From assembly GCA_024398055.1 (NCBI GenBank), contig CP073749.1, forward strand, positions 2,480,594 through 2,544,593: DNA of 64,000 bases. The letters run 5' to 3'. A program made the translations under genes and the position numbers. Numbering within the stretch: position 1 is the stretch's first letter; the number at the start of each line of letters is the position of its first letter. Below the pieces are notes generated by a model that had not been told where the DNA came from, did not search any database, and saw only the letters and a program-made list of their open reading frames with translations. The stretch comes from a bacterium SCSIO 12741 (GTDB lineage: Bacteria; Bacteroidota; Bacteroidia; Flavobacteriales_G; Salibacteraceae). Below are positions 34,043 through 43,384 of this stretch, piece after piece.

Positions 34043-35698
34043 ATGAAGATCCTGATTTCCGCACTTCTCCTGGCGTTCACTTTTAGCCTTACTGCGCAGG
34101 AAGCATTTTTTGAAGACTTCGATCGAGCGGTTCACAAAAAGGATTTTACTCGGGAGGAATTGAACGGAATGTTTCGTTCCTATTCGAGCTTGCTCACCCC
34201 TCACAGCGACATCACCCAATTGATGGCTGGCCTGCAAGGGGAGAAAATGAAGCAATTTCCTCTTCAGGAATTTAGCCAGGAGAAAGCTTATAAAAAAGGA
34301 GTGAGTCGGTTGATCAAATCCGATAACCCCAATCAACGGATATTGGCTTATTTGGTCATTGCCAGTGCGGGTGACAAGACTTATGAAGATGTACTTTATC
34401 AAAAGCTAAATGAGGAAACCGAAGAAGGAAACCTCCGGTGGGCCACTATGGCTTTGCTGCATTTAAAATCGGATCGAACCACGCCTCTGTTTGATGTATT
34501 GGTGGACCACGAAACCTGGGGAGATGCTCACATGGCACCGCTGTTTTTTCAGCTCTCTCCGGATTCGCTACAGCAAACAGCCTATCGGCGAATTCATAGC
34601 GAAAAGCCAATGGCTCGCATTCTGGCGGCTCAAATCCTGACTCAATCCCCATTAAACGATTCCACCGAATTACTGCTTAAGGAGGCAGTTAGGGAATGGG
34701 ACATTAAGATTAAAGGCTATGCCATTTACTCCCTGAAAGAATTGGAAGTAGGTAATCTGGAGGAAACTCTTAAACCCTTATTGGATAGCTCTCAAACCCG
34801 AGCCATTGCCCTGGAAGCTTTGGCCAATAGCCCTACGGAAAGTGACCGGGAAATGGTAGTCTACCAACTGAATGAGGGCGATACCGTACCTGATGACGTA
34901 CTGGATGCGCTGCTGGGCTCCAAGCGGGAAGAAAGCGTTCGATTGGGGCTGCAAACCTTGTACCGACAACCCGTTTCAAAAAACTATTATTTCAACGTCT
35001 TCAAAAAGAAATGGCTCTACACCGATGAAATGCTTCCGGATGTTTTGATGGCCCTTGATTCTTTGGAAAATAAAGATCACCGTGAGCATTTGATGCGGGC
35101 CGTAAGAGGGCGGAAAGATAAGGCTACAACAGAGCTTTTGCTGAGGCATATCAGAACAGGACGATTGGATGAAAACTATTGGGCTGTGGATGCTTTGGAA
35201 GGAAATGATAACCCTGAAGTAAAAGCGGCTTTGCCGGGATTTATACTGAATCCTCAAATTCATACCGCCAATATGCTGGAGCGTGCGATGGAATTGGAAA
35301 TCGATACGCTACAGGCATTTTGTAGGCAGATGTATCAAAGTGAGCATTCAAGCCGTGATTGGAAGAGAGCGTCGATTGAATACCTGGCTACTTTTCCGGA
35401 AGCTGAAGACCGGAACCTTTTCATAGAAACGCTTCAATCTGATGAGATCGAGTCTTTTATGAAACGAGATGCCGCCTTAGGATTGGCTCAGTTAAAAGAT
35501 CAATCGGCGGTAGAATTTATCATTCTTGCCTCGGAAAAGGAAAGATCAACCAGTGACTATAATTGCCGATCCTACCTCTGGTCCTTATCCATCATGGGAG
35601 GACAAGAAGCGAAGATCTATGTCGAACAATTTCTGAAAAGCCCTAATACCCCAGTGGTAGAAATGGCCCAGGAGTTATTGAAGGAGTGGAATGATTAA
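34043..35698 (+). CDS. Exported HEAT-like repeat protein
   Basis: 551 residues from ATG 34043; ATGs at 34025 and 34037 are in frame, but a -7-like box (TAGGTTTG, 34016-34023) ends just before 34025, so the third ATG is the likeliest start. A signal peptide (ILISALLLAFTFSLTAQ) precedes an all-helical protein with repeated units of about 30-40 residues ending in motifs such as MALLHLKSD, AIYSLKELE, AALGLAQLKD, consistent with HEAT/PBS-type alpha repeats. No catalytic motif. Probably a periplasmic scaffold. Its stop overlaps the next start by 8 bp, so the two products likely act together. Confidence 0.72.
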   Translation: MKILISALLLAFTFSLTAQEAFFEDFDRAVHKKDFTREELNGMFRSYSSLLTPHSDITQLMAGLQGEKMKQFPLQEFSQEKAYKKGVSRLIKSDNPNQRILAYLVIASAGDKTYEDVLYQKLNEETEEGNLRWATMALLHLKSDRTTPLFDVLVDHETWGDAHMAPLFFQLSPDSLQQTAYRRIHSEKPMARILAAQILTQSPLNDSTELLLKEAVREWDIKIKGYAIYSLKELEVGNLEETLKPLLDSSQTRAIALEALANSPTESDREMVVYQLNEGDTVPDDVLDALLGSKREESVRLGLQTLYRQPVSKNYYFNVFKKKWLYTDEMLPDVLMALDSLENKDHREHLMRAVRGRKDKATTELLLRHIRTGRLDENYWAVDALEGNDNPEVKAALPGFILNPQIHTANMLERAMELEIDTLQAFCRQMYQSEHSSRDWKRASIEYLATFPEAEDRNLFIETLQSDEIESFMKRDAALGLAQLKDQSAVEFIILASEKERSTSDYNCRSYLWSLSIMGGQEAKIYVEQFLKSPNTPVVEMAQELLKEWND

Positions 35699-36245
35699 GT
35701 GGGGAATTCCAGTGCTGACTTTAGGGGTTTTTATAGCCTGCCAATCTGAGCCCAAAACGCCTCAAATATGCGCTTATCCTGGCGAGGGAGAATATGATTA
35801 CCCCCTTCCTGCTTTTAACAACCTTGAAGATGCTTTTGCCTGTGCCCGTGAAAAGCAGAAGCCGCTTTTGCTGTGGTTTGATTCTTGGATCTCCTGCACG
35901 CGTAAGATGGAGGAAGTCGTTTTACCCGGAGAGTTGCTTCGTGATCGATTGAAACAAGAATTTGTAATTGCTCGGTTAATGGTGGATGATAAGACCTTAT
36001 TGCCCGAGGAAGAGTGGTTTATCTGGACCGTTAATGACCGGGAATTTAAAGTGAAAACACTGGGACGAAAAAATTCCTACTACCAAATTGAGCGATTTCA
36101 AACCAACGCTCAGCCGTACTTTGCCATACTTACGCCAGACAAGAAAAAGAAATTGGAAGATTTTGGGTACACATCGGATCCTTCGTACATAGACTCCCTA
36201 CTCACGAGTGCCCTATCCAAGTTAGAAGCGCTTAATTCCCAGTAA
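35691..36245 (+). CDS. Thioredoxin-fold lipoprotein lacking the CxxC pair
   Basis: 184 residues. A short signal ends in VFIAC (lipobox, Cys17). The middle reads EKQKPLLLWFDSWISCTRKM, which has the position and context of the DsbD-gamma/Thioredoxin_7 active site (normally WCxxC-x-x-M-E) but keeps only one Cys. A later FAILTPDKKKKLEDFGY is the end strand of such folds. It cannot do classic dithiol chemistry, so it may be a binding subunit or use a single thiol. It is coupled by an 8-bp overlap to the HEAT-like gene and overlaps the convergent gene by 14 bp. Confidence 0.7.
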   Translation: MIKWGIPVLTLGVFIACQSEPKTPQICAYPGEGEYDYPLPAFNNLEDAFACAREKQKPLLLWFDSWISCTRKMEEVVLPGELLRDRLKQEFVIARLMVDDKTLLPEEEWFIWTVNDREFKVKTLGRKNSYYQIERFQTNAQPYFAILTPDKKKKLEDFGYTSDPSYIDSLLTSALSKLEALNSQ

Positions 36246-38229
36246 CCACCAGTCGCCTCATGGCTGCTGCACCATAGGCATCTTCAAATCGAACGAGATA
36301 AACTCCGGGTGAAAGATGGGACTGAACTCGAAAGGAATTCATACCTACCTGGGTACGAAACTGTTGTTCATGGCATTTCTTTCCGTTTAAATCGAGCAGA
36401 GATAAAGTCCAGGTGGTTGCTCGATCAATACCCATTTCCAAGACAAATTCACCGCTTTTGGTGGGATTAGGAAAAAGCCAAAACGTTTGCCCTACCAGTG
36501 GATCGCTAACGCTATGAATAAAGTCAAACTGAACCGATGTTCTCGATCCTGCACTCAGGTTGTAGTAGCTTCCTGAAGGGGTAGTTTCCAGTCTTACTCC
36601 TCGAACCAGGTAGTGCACTGTATTGGATTCCGTCAAGGTGGAATCGGTAAAAGAGGTGCCTGAAATCGGGGTGGTGTTCAAAAGGTTAAGAACTCCAGTG
36701 GCCGAATCAATGCGGTAGATGTGATAGCCTTCTACCGAATCTTTTCCGGGAGTCCAACTCAATAGAACCTGGTTGTTGATGGCATTGGCCATAAGTCCTG
36801 TTGGGCCTTGGTAATACCGCATTTTCAAAGTAGGGTCACCCATTAAGGAAATGTGGGTGGAGTGATGGCTGAGGTTGAATTGGCCATTGAAATACACACT
36901 GGAATTGTTGGTAGTTGCTCTTGCTCCTTGACCTATCGTTTCACCCAGGGCCATGGTGTGAACATACCATTTGGGAATTCCTCCCCAAAAAGAAGCCAGC
37001 GCCGAATTCGCCAATGGAGCACGAAGCAAATTATCGGTCACGTCCCAATCTCCAAAATAGCTGCCAGATAAGATGGTAAATACGTTTTGCAAAGAATCTG
37101 AAGCAAAATCTGAGGTCGTGCCCACACCATTGCAGGAAGTATAAGATCCGGCACCACAGCCAAAAGACCAGAGGTAGGATCCTGTTTTTTGGGCCGAAAA
37201 GTAATCTCCTGTTTTTACGCTATCCCAGGGTAGGCTCGCGGTAAAGTTGTGCCATCCTGTTGATGCCAGATTCAGGCCATTAAAGTTGTTATCAATAACC
37301 GCTCTTTCTGTTACCTGCCATTGCCCGGTTCTCCAAAGGTGATTGCGTTGCAAGTACCTCTTAAGAAGAAGCGTATCACTCATTCCAAAGGCTGGAAGGT
37401 CGTACAAATCGACCCGCCCGATTTTGAGTTCAATGGCAAATGGGATTTTAGTTGGATCAAATTTCCCGTCTCCCGGGATATTGTGGTTGCGATTCTGCTT
37501 GCCTGTCGTATTGTTTACGACCTGATCCTGCCAGATTTGATCGAGATCGCCGTAGTAGGAATCCGCTACCCAGGCTCCCGTATGACTACCGCTGCCTACA
37601 ATGTGTCCGTCGGGTGGAGGATAGGTGCCACCAAAATCACCGGAATAGGGCACAGGAACATGGCCTAAAATGAATAGATGTGACATCCATATCCGGGAAG
37701 AGAAAACGGTTCCCTGAATTTTGTCTCGAATATCACGTGGGGACTCGGAGCGGTTTACGTACAAGGAAATAACGTGGCGTCCTTCCTGGCGAAAATCATT
37801 TTCCAGTTGTTCAATTTCGGGAGCCAAAGCTTGCTCGTAGGTTTTATCAATCAACAGAATAACTCCCTCTGGGTGGTGAACAGCACTTTTCCTAATGCCT
37901 GAATAGAGGTATCCCGTAGCGTTTTGCGCCCCGGTTTGAACAACCTGGTATTCGTAATCTTCCCCAACCAAAACAGACGTGTCTGTAAAGCTTGTTGAGC
38001 TACCACTTAGGGTAGCAATGGGATTGCCCCAATACATGGAATCAAGGGAAACGCGTCGATAGACGTTGAATTGATTGGCTGCGCCTGTAGAAGGCCAAAG
38101 GAGTTGAATTGTTGCGGGATCGGAGGTGACTTCTGCTCGCAATTTGAGAACCTGTCGTTCGGCTAATTTCTGTCCATACCCGATGGAAGCAAAAAGTAAA
38201 AGCGTGAAAATGAGCAGGAAACGCAACAT
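36232..38229 (-). CDS. Secreted T9SS protein, possibly caspase-like fold, with fibronectin-type domains
   Basis: 665 residues. The signal peptide ends near SIGYGQ (residue 20). Fibronectin type III-like domains flank the core: one at about 25-115 (ATIQLLWPSTGAANQFNVYR), another at about 480-560 (NQVLLSWTPGKDSVEGYHIY). The core has alternating strands and helices (GVILLIDKTYEQALAPEIE, LFILGHVPVPYSGDF) and later SYLWSFGCGAGSYTSCNG, which resembles the C25 gingipain-like arrangement with a Cys near the end of a strand. I am not sure that it is a peptidase. A T9SS type A tail (WLFPNPTKSGEF to RRLVVTGN) directs it out of the cell. Confidence 0.72.
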   Translation of the reverse strand: MLRFLLIFTLLLFASIGYGQKLAERQVLKLRAEVTSDPATIQLLWPSTGAANQFNVYRRVSLDSMYWGNPIATLSGSSTSFTDTSVLVGEDYEYQVVQTGAQNATGYLYSGIRKSAVHHPEGVILLIDKTYEQALAPEIEQLENDFRQEGRHVISLYVNRSESPRDIRDKIQGTVFSSRIWMSHLFILGHVPVPYSGDFGGTYPPPDGHIVGSGSHTGAWVADSYYGDLDQIWQDQVVNNTTGKQNRNHNIPGDGKFDPTKIPFAIELKIGRVDLYDLPAFGMSDTLLLKRYLQRNHLWRTGQWQVTERAVIDNNFNGLNLASTGWHNFTASLPWDSVKTGDYFSAQKTGSYLWSFGCGAGSYTSCNGVGTTSDFASDSLQNVFTILSGSYFGDWDVTDNLLRAPLANSALASFWGGIPKWYVHTMALGETIGQGARATTNNSSVYFNGQFNLSHHSTHISLMGDPTLKMRYYQGPTGLMANAINNQVLLSWTPGKDSVEGYHIYRIDSATGVLNLLNTTPISGTSFTDSTLTESNTVHYLVRGVRLETTPSGSYYNLSAGSRTSVQFDFIHSVSDPLVGQTFWLFPNPTKSGEFVLEMGIDRATTWTLSLLDLNGKKCHEQQFRTQVGMNSFRVQSHLSPGVYLVRFEDAYGAAAMRRLVVTGN

Positions 38230-38319
38230 GGTGGTGCTAAATTAAGGAAAAATGCTCCTGCTGATTGGTTCCCTTCCTCAGGGACTATGCATTGGTCGCG
38301 TACCTTACTTCTTAGGGGA

Positions 38320-38727
38320 CTATTCAATTCTCCAGAGAGAATCCGCGTAGGCCGGCAAACTGATTTTTAAGCTAAAATCACCCTTCTCCTTAAAAACGCT
38401 TCCTCGAAAGTAAAACGTTCGGATGGAGTCTTGACCCAAGTGTACGATCAGGCGATGGGTAGGTTTAAATGGTTGCAGTCCGCTGGGTTTAGCCCGGTTC
38501 ATATCGTGAATGATGGCGGCGATATGCATGGTTGAAATCAGATGACTTTCCTGAGCTGAATCCCCCTCTTCAGGACCTGGAAAAGTGATAATCTCCATGC
38601 GGCTCACTTCACCTAAATCGATGGGTAGAGGATAGGCCGGTTTTTCTTCAGGAGCGTTTCCGCAAGAGTTGAATAGCAATACAAAAAGCCCATAGAGCGT
38701 ATAGCTGATTAAATTCTTCCGATCCAT
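38320..38727 (-). CDS. Small unknown lipoprotein
   Basis: 135 residues. The signal ends in LLFNSC (lipobox, Cys22), then a Pro-rich linker (GNAPEEKPAYPLPIDLG) and a small domain with a central AAIIHDMNRAKPSGLQPF helix and a C-terminal beta hairpin (HRLIVHLGQDSIRTFYFRGS). I recognise no family. It lies 52 bp after the CAP-like gene on the same strand and probably ends that operon. Confidence 0.68.
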   Translation of the reverse strand: MDRKNLISYTLYGLFVLLFNSCGNAPEEKPAYPLPIDLGEVSRMEIITFPGPEEGDSAQESHLISTMHIAAIIHDMNRAKPSGLQPFKPTHRLIVHLGQDSIRTFYFRGSVFKEKGDFSLKISLPAYADSLWRIE

Positions 38728-38779
38728 AAAAAGAAGGTTTATTATCCTGGAATAAAACTACGACGAAAATAGAAAAAGG

Positions 38780-39550
38780 TTACTCTTCAATTTCCGCTAA
38801 CCGACTCCCTCCCAGTACGATCATGATCTTGGCTTCGGGAATTGAGCGTCCATCAATACTCCGCTCAATGGGATAAATCCAGCATGCCATACGGCTGTAT
38901 TGTTTGATTCTCAGTTTTCGGGCTTGCTTCCCTCGAAACGACTGTTTGATGATGGCTCGTGCCAGGCTGTTGTAGGTGTGATAGGGAACCGGTTCCAACA
39001 CTTTGGATGAGTCTCGCACATCGGTTCGCTTTCCGTAAAACAAATGCAAATCGGTATCGGTGTCCTTACTGTAATAGAAGTAGTCTTTGGACCCGTTGTA
39101 ATTCATCAGTTTCACCCGATTGGTAACCGCGGTAATGTAACCCAGATCAAATCCCACCTTCCGGCTGGCGAGGTAGAGGTATTTTTCCATTCTCTTCACA
39201 TTGGCCGAAGAAGGGTTGAATTTAGACCGGGAAAGTTGAGAACAATACTGAAAGGTGAGAATGTCGAGCGTGGGACTATAAATCAATGATGATCGGTGTA
39301 ATCTTTTTCGCCGTTCGTTGATGGCCAAGAAAAGGGCTGCATTGAGTTTCTCCTGATCGATGTCCAACGGATCAACCGGAATATCGAGATCCGATTTATG
39401 AAGGGGACGGTGATCCACTCCTTCGAGCAAATAGAGGTTGCCAACAGGAGCAATGTTACTGTCCAGGCTACGCACAAAACTGCGACTTTGACCATACCCA
39501 TAAAGGGTAGCAGTCAATCCAACAAAAAGCACCGCAGCCTTTAATTTCAT
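38780..39550 (-). CDS. Exported protein with a CAP/SCP-like N-terminal segment
   Basis: 256 residues with a signal peptide (ending near YGYGQS, residue 22). Residues about 68-110 (LNAALFLAINERRKRLHRSS, LIYSPTLDILTFQYC) look like the first helix of a CAP/SCP domain, where a short helix carries INExRxxxGLxPL. The rest, including MNYNGSKDYFYYSKDTDTD, is less typical, so the CAP call is tentative. The start codon overlaps the stop of the upstream leucine-rich-repeat gene (ATGA), a sign of coupled translation. It could be a surface protein acting with that protein. Confidence 0.62.
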   Translation of the reverse strand: MKLKAAVLFVGLTATLYGYGQSRSFVRSLDSNIAPVGNLYLLEGVDHRPLHKSDLDIPVDPLDIDQEKLNAALFLAINERRKRLHRSSLIYSPTLDILTFQYCSQLSRSKFNPSSANVKRMEKYLYLASRKVGFDLGYITAVTNRVKLMNYNGSKDYFYYSKDTDTDLHLFYGKRTDVRDSSKVLEPVPYHTYNSLARAIIKQSFRGKQARKLRIKQYSRMACWIYPIERSIDGRSIPEAKIMIVLGGSRLAEIEE

Positions 39551-42441
39551 CGAAGTTGGGTTCTAATCTCTTCCCGGGTAATTAATTCAGAAGGAATAAT
39601 GGATAGCGGAAATTCGGCATTTCGGTTGCCAAAAGGCAAGCTTCGAATTTCTCGCTTATCCACAATGGCAACGGCATTTCCATTATCAAATGTGGCAATC
39701 ATACTCACTTTGTGGTGGGAGGGGATGACGAGGTAATTGTTCCATGCCAGGGCAACTGTGTTTTTGTTTCTTTCATCCACCAAAATGATTCGCTCTGGAG
39801 AAATGATTTTACCGGTCGAGTCTACAAAATTCCCTACATATAGATTGGGATTGGGTGGTGGTGGAAGGGGCTTGTCAATATTAATTAAGCCCAGGCTTAC
39901 CAGGCTGATAGACGAAGCCCAAACTCTTCTGGTCACTGGCATTGGATTGTAAAAAGGGGAAACGGGAAGGGAATTTGAAACCTGGTAGTCCATGGCATCA
40001 AAGTTGTCCGGTAAGGATACGTCATATTCTTCCTCAATCGCAGACTTCATGGTGGCGTTAAACGCCTTCATCGATTCCTGATACCGCTCCCACTTCTCGT
40101 TGTACTTCTCGTCTTCTTCGGCAATGCGTTCATCCAGAGAAGTCCATTTCTTCCTCGAGTATTCGTAGCGATTGCGGTATTTTTTGTACAATTTTTTGGT
40201 TCGGCGCGCTTCCTGATCATGGCGATTGCTGCCAAATTCAGGGAATAGGGTGATGGCCGTTTCTCCATTCATGGCCTGTAGACTCAATTCGAAATTATCA
40301 CCCTCCGGGTTTAAGGACAAAGTCATGTCCTGGAAATAACCGGGTTTGTAGGTTTTTGCAATATTTCTTCGAAATAAGCCTGTTCTTTTCCGACTTCGGT
40401 AATACCTGCGCAAATCCCGAGACAAAGAGTCCAGCTGGGCATACCGATTCTGGGCATCAGGTCCTTCATAAACCCAAGTGGCTTGCTGGAGAACTTTGTA
40501 TTCTGGAAACTTTTTGTTGATTCGTCGAATCCGATAGGTCGGTTCCTTCTTCACCACTACCGTAAAGCTGTCTTTGTTTCGATCTCTTTTTACCTTGAAG
40601 TTCAAGCGTTCTTGATTAACGGATATGGTTTTTCTGGAAGGTCTCTCTGGTGGATTAATATTCAGTCTTTGCTGTATAAATCCAACCGTTTCGTAATCCA
40701 GGGTAAAAGGGGTCGCGCTGTCTTGTTGAGGTCTGGTCCAATTTCCGGCTACGGTGTCAAAAACAAACAGTTCATCACCATCCCGACTCGCAGCTGAGGG
40801 GAGTGAAACTTGAATGGGTTTGGCCGGATCGATGCTCACGCCATTTTGACCAGGCACTTCTATTTTGAACATAGCTTGGGAGGACAAGCTTTGGGCGTTT
40901 TCACCACTTCCTAACGTCATGGGAATTCCACTTAAGGCAATATCTTCAGCCGTATTGTAATCGGTTATTTCGATAGGAACGGGTTGTTTTAGCGGCTTAC
41001 CATCTGCGTCCATCAAAGAACCGGCGGGTATTCTGAATTTATAACCTGCTTGGGTTTCAATTTCGGTAGTTGCATTCGGTTGGTAGGTAAAGGTTTCCGG
41101 TTGCGGTTCCAGATGAGGAATAGGCGGAACAATTTTGTTGTCTTTGGTCAGCAGATCGGAATAAGGACTTCCGTAAAACTGGATTTCGCAATCGGGAAGA
41201 ATGCTGTCTAAGCGATTGAGCGTGCCTTCCGTAATTCGATTGCCGGTAAGTTCGAGTAGTGCCAGGTTGTTGAGATCCGCTTGGATGGCGGGTAATTGAC
41301 TAAGCTTGTTATTGTTCAACCGAAGTTCGGTGAGGGCCTTGAGTTCATTTAGGTTTTCTGGAAGTTGGGCAATTCCACAACCGGATAAATCGAGTTTTTG
41401 AAGCCGTTTCAACCGGCTAAGCGATTTCACTTCTTCCGAAGAGAAGGCGTAAGTAGGAACCTGAATTTTAAGCGAGGTGAGATTTTCCGATGTCTGCTTA
41501 GAAGTTTTTAGTTGGGCTACTCCTTTGGCTTCCACTAACAGGGATTGGAGTGAATCAAAACCAAGTGAAAGATCAATCTCTACCTGGTTACGGCTTTTTA
41601 CTTCAAGTGATTTGAGTTGAGGAATATGAGCCAGGTTCGACCAAATTAAATCCTGATTCGTCGGTCCAAACCAGTGTAGGGTCAGGGTTTCCAGATCGGA
41701 CATGGATCGAAGGGCCGGACCCAATTTTTGTTGAGTACCTCCAAATACCACGAGGTTTTTAACGGTAAGGCCCTCCAATTTCAACTTCTCTCGATTCACC
41801 GGTCCAATTTCCAGCGATTGTAGGGAGCCGATACCTTTTAAAAGCTCAATGGAAGATTGCAAATCAAGGGCTGGATTTCCTGACAACTTAAGTTCCATGA
41901 GTTGACCTGTAATCTGAATTTCAGGCGGGAGTTCTTCAATTCGGTTGTTGGTGCAATCAAGAGTTTGGAGCCGGCTGAGGTAAAACAGAGCGGACGGTAG
42001 CTTTTTGAGTTTGTTGTGCGACAAATTCAAAGTTTCTAATTGGGCCAATCGTCCAATGCGGTAGGAGATATATTCCAATTGGCAGCTGCTTAGGTCCAGA
42101 TGTTTTAGCTCTGGAGCATTGCTCAATTGGCGGAGAACAACGCCCAATTTTAGTCCCGTGTTCTGACTTAAGTTAACGATTTCCAGATGCGGAAACTGGC
42201 CCAAATCTCCGGGTAATTGCTGAAGGTTGTTTCCTTCAACGTTTAACTCTTTCAGGTTTCTCATAGAAAGCACCGCAACAGGAAGTGAATCCAGGTTTTG
42301 GTCTTTGAGAATCAGATGTTTGACTTTTTCAGGGTTGTTTAAGGCCTTAGTCAGGGAGTAAAAGGTACTATCCGAGGCAGTTTGAGCCAGGGAAATTCCT
42401 GACACAAAAGTAAACAGGCAGAGGGCGGCAAGTTTGTACAT
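39547..42441 (-). CDS. Large exported leucine-rich-repeat protein with ZU5-like domain
   Basis: 964 residues. The signal peptide ends near GISLAQ (residue 20). About 19 leucine-rich repeats span residues about 40-425, typical units being LETLNLSHNKLKKLPSALF and ALTELRLNNNKLSQLP. Residues about 455-560 form a ZU5-like domain (TEIETQAGYKFRIPAGSLMD, EITDYNTAEDIALSG). A long Lys/Arg/Glu-rich stretch of predicted coil (about 625-800) follows, then a C-terminal domain of about 140 residues. The repeats suggest protein recognition at the cell surface. It heads an operon of three exported proteins running to 38320. Confidence 0.82.
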   Translation of the reverse strand: MYKLAALCLFTFVSGISLAQTASDSTFYSLTKALNNPEKVKHLILKDQNLDSLPVAVLSMRNLKELNVEGNNLQQLPGDLGQFPHLEIVNLSQNTGLKLGVVLRQLSNAPELKHLDLSSCQLEYISYRIGRLAQLETLNLSHNKLKKLPSALFYLSRLQTLDCTNNRIEELPPEIQITGQLMELKLSGNPALDLQSSIELLKGIGSLQSLEIGPVNREKLKLEGLTVKNLVVFGGTQQKLGPALRSMSDLETLTLHWFGPTNQDLIWSNLAHIPQLKSLEVKSRNQVEIDLSLGFDSLQSLLVEAKGVAQLKTSKQTSENLTSLKIQVPTYAFSSEEVKSLSRLKRLQKLDLSGCGIAQLPENLNELKALTELRLNNNKLSQLPAIQADLNNLALLELTGNRITEGTLNRLDSILPDCEIQFYGSPYSDLLTKDNKIVPPIPHLEPQPETFTYQPNATTEIETQAGYKFRIPAGSLMDADGKPLKQPVPIEITDYNTAEDIALSGIPMTLGSGENAQSLSSQAMFKIEVPGQNGVSIDPAKPIQVSLPSAASRDGDELFVFDTVAGNWTRPQQDSATPFTLDYETVGFIQQRLNINPPERPSRKTISVNQERLNFKVKRDRNKDSFTVVVKKEPTYRIRRINKKFPEYKVLQQATWVYEGPDAQNRYAQLDSLSRDLRRYYRSRKRTGLFRRNIAKTYKPGYFQDMTLSLNPEGDNFELSLQAMNGETAITLFPEFGSNRHDQEARRTKKLYKKYRNRYEYSRKKWTSLDERIAEEDEKYNEKWERYQESMKAFNATMKSAIEEEYDVSLPDNFDAMDYQVSNSLPVSPFYNPMPVTRRVWASSISLVSLGLINIDKPLPPPPNPNLYVGNFVDSTGKIISPERIILVDERNKNTVALAWNNYLVIPSHHKVSMIATFDNGNAVAIVDKREIRSLPFGNRNAEFPLSIIPSELITREEIRTQLR

Positions 42442-42574
42442 GTGAGTAGTAGATTTGGGAAGGCACGTTCAAAAATAACGCCATTATGATTTTTTAGTAT
42501 ATATCAACTGATTGATTTCCTTCTTCTTCCCTCTGAATCGCCCGGATAGTCTAACTTTAGGTTTTTAGAAAAAT

Positions 42575-43384
42575 ATGAGCTCTACACTATTTATTACGGG
42601 ATCCAGTCGAGGAATTGGAAAGGCTATTGGCTTGCGGTTTGCCCGCGAAGGTTGGAATGTGGTTATTACCGGAAAAACGACCGAACCTCATCCGAAATTG
42701 GACGGAACCATCTATACGGCTGCAGAAGAAATTGAAGCAGCCGGAGGTAAGGCCCTGGCGCTGGAACTGGATATTCGTAGTGAGGAGCAGGTGGCTGAGG
42801 CTATGGAAAAAACGGCCTCTAAATTCGGAGGAATTGATGTACTCGTGAATAATGCCAGCGCCATCAACCTGTCGCCTACAGAAATATTACCCATGAAGCG
42901 TTTCGATCTCATGCATCAGGTAAATACCCGGGGCACTTTCATGGTTTCTAAATATGCCATTCCGCTGATGAGCAATTCGGCCAATCCACATATTTTGATG
43001 TTGTCCCCTCCCTTGAACATGGAAGAAAAATGGTTTGCGCCCCACCTGGGTTATTCCATTGCCAAATTCGGTATGAGTCTTTGCGTTTTGGGATTGGCTG
43101 GAGAACTCAAAAGCAAGGGAATTGGAGTGAATGCCCTGTGGCCGGTATCAACCATCGATACGGCTGCCGTTAGAAATTTGTTGGGAGGCGAGGAATTGGC
43201 TCAGCGTTCGCGTAAGCCCGATGTAGTTGCCGATTCGGCTTTTTTAATTGCGCAAAAGAAAGCCGCTGAAACAACTGGAAATTTCTTTCTCGATGAAGAA
43301 GTTTTGAAGGAGGCTGGAATAACTGACCTATCCAAGTATTCAGTAGTTCCGGGATCTGATCTGTTTCCTGATTTTTTTGTTTAG
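42575..43384 (+). CDS. Short-chain dehydrogenase/reductase, HSDL2-like
   Basis: 269 residues. Classical SDR landmarks: cofactor loop TGSSRGIGKAIG (residues about 8-19), DVLVNNAS near residue 90 and the catalytic Y-x-x-x-K in LGYSIAKFGMSL. The catalytic Ser position is PHILMLSPPL, as in the HSDL2 group, which has this S-P-P pattern and handles fatty or sterol-type substrates in animals. NADP dependence is likely from the GKTTEPHPK segment after the second strand. Its stop overlaps the convergent arginase stop by a few bases. Confidence 0.88.
   Translation: MSSTLFITGSSRGIGKAIGLRFAREGWNVVITGKTTEPHPKLDGTIYTAAEEIEAAGGKALALELDIRSEEQVAEAMEKTASKFGGIDVLVNNASAINLSPTEILPMKRFDLMHQVNTRGTFMVSKYAIPLMSNSANPHILMLSPPLNMEEKWFAPHLGYSIAKFGMSLCVLGLAGELKSKGIGVNALWPVSTIDTAAVRNLLGGEELAQRSRKPDVVADSAFLIAQKKAAETTGNFFLDEEVLKEAGITDLSKYSVVPGSDLFPDFFV

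Noticed and set aside
39044-39289. Plus-strand ORF within the CAP-like gene
   Set aside because: Antisense shadow without features; the minus-strand gene has a signal peptide and coupling to its neighbour.
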